Source: an uncultured Solobacterium sp. (GTDB taxonomy: Bacteria; Bacillota_I; Bacilli_A; Erysipelotrichales; Erysipelotrichaceae). Taken from it: a DNA stretch of 6,599 nt. The notes under the pieces are model-generated. The model worked only from the letters and a program-made list of their open reading frames with translations, did no database searches and was not told where the DNA came from. Shown one piece after another: positions 6,566 through 6,599 of the stretch (the first letter of the stretch is position 1; the number at the start of each line of letters is the position of its first letter). The position numbers and the translations under genes are program-made. The stretch lies in NCBI GenBank assembly GCA_937910655.1, contig CALEMV010000229.1, forward strand, positions 1-6,599. Reading direction: 5' to 3'.

Positions 6566-6599
6566 TGGAGCGAGTGATGAGAATCGAACTCACGTATAC
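6566..6599 (-). tRNA. tRNA-Gly, 3' part only (runs off the right edge)
   Basis: On the minus strand the last 34 bases of a tRNA are present: the T-arm GTGAG-TTCGATT-CTCAT, the 3' acceptor strand CACTCGC, discriminator T and encoded CCA (6566-6568). Discriminator U and the CTCATCACnCGCTCCA ending closely match Bacillus-type tRNA-Gly(UCC) as I remember it. The anticodon lies outside the window, so the isotype is inferred. Confidence 0.85.

Noticed and set aside
6566..6599. tRNA-Gly 3' end as an integration site for a mobile element
   Set aside because: No integrase, transposase or second copy of the tRNA 3' end occurs in the window, and the downstream genes look like normal chromosomal genes.
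1..6599. CRISPR arrays or insertion sequences
   Set aside because: No regularly spaced direct repeats, transposase frame or terminal inverted repeats were seen on either strand.

Overview
The window reads as a low-GC Gram-positive (Bacillota) chromosome. Evidence: AT-rich intergenic DNA, purine-rich Shine-Dalgarno sites, two lipoprotein signal peptides with a lipobox Cys, a catabolite-response-like operator, and a tRNA 3' end that closely resembles Bacillus tRNA-Gly. The protein style would fit Erysipelotrichia or Clostridia, but that placement is inference. Every gene I can support lies on the minus strand, so transcription runs from right to left.

Layout, in transcription order from the right edge. 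(1) The 3' end of a tRNA-Gly with encoded CCA (6566-6599), followed by a terminator. (2) A DUF4352-type secreted lipoprotein (5768-6358), with its own promoter region and terminator. (3) A small DUF1653 protein (5401-5658), ending in a strong symmetric terminator at 5263-5292. (4) A complete mglBAC galactose/methyl-galactoside ABC importer operon: mglB (3833-5080), mglA (2203-3711) and mglC (505-2187). It starts from a good sigma-A promoter with a cre-like palindrome just after the start point, carries a hairpin between mglB and mglA, and closes with a terminator at 467-496. (5) A truncated unknown gene running off the left edge (1-437), whose promoter is squeezed between that terminator and its start codon.

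The three mgl products form one machine. Lipid-anchored MglB captures sugar outside the cell, MglC forms the membrane channel (presumably a dimer), and MglA with its two fused ATPase domains powers uptake.

Two parts of this machine are unusual. MglB is circularly permuted: the strand-helix block that begins canonical galactose-binding protein (the DNF ligand motif through the AINLV strand) sits at the C-terminus, and the mature protein starts where that block normally ends. Nine of the ten expected sugar contacts are still present. MglC carries about 220 extra N-terminal residues, hydrophilic and probably helical, before an otherwise ordinary permease. These two remodelled subunits flanking a conventional MglA are the best candidates for something undescribed here.
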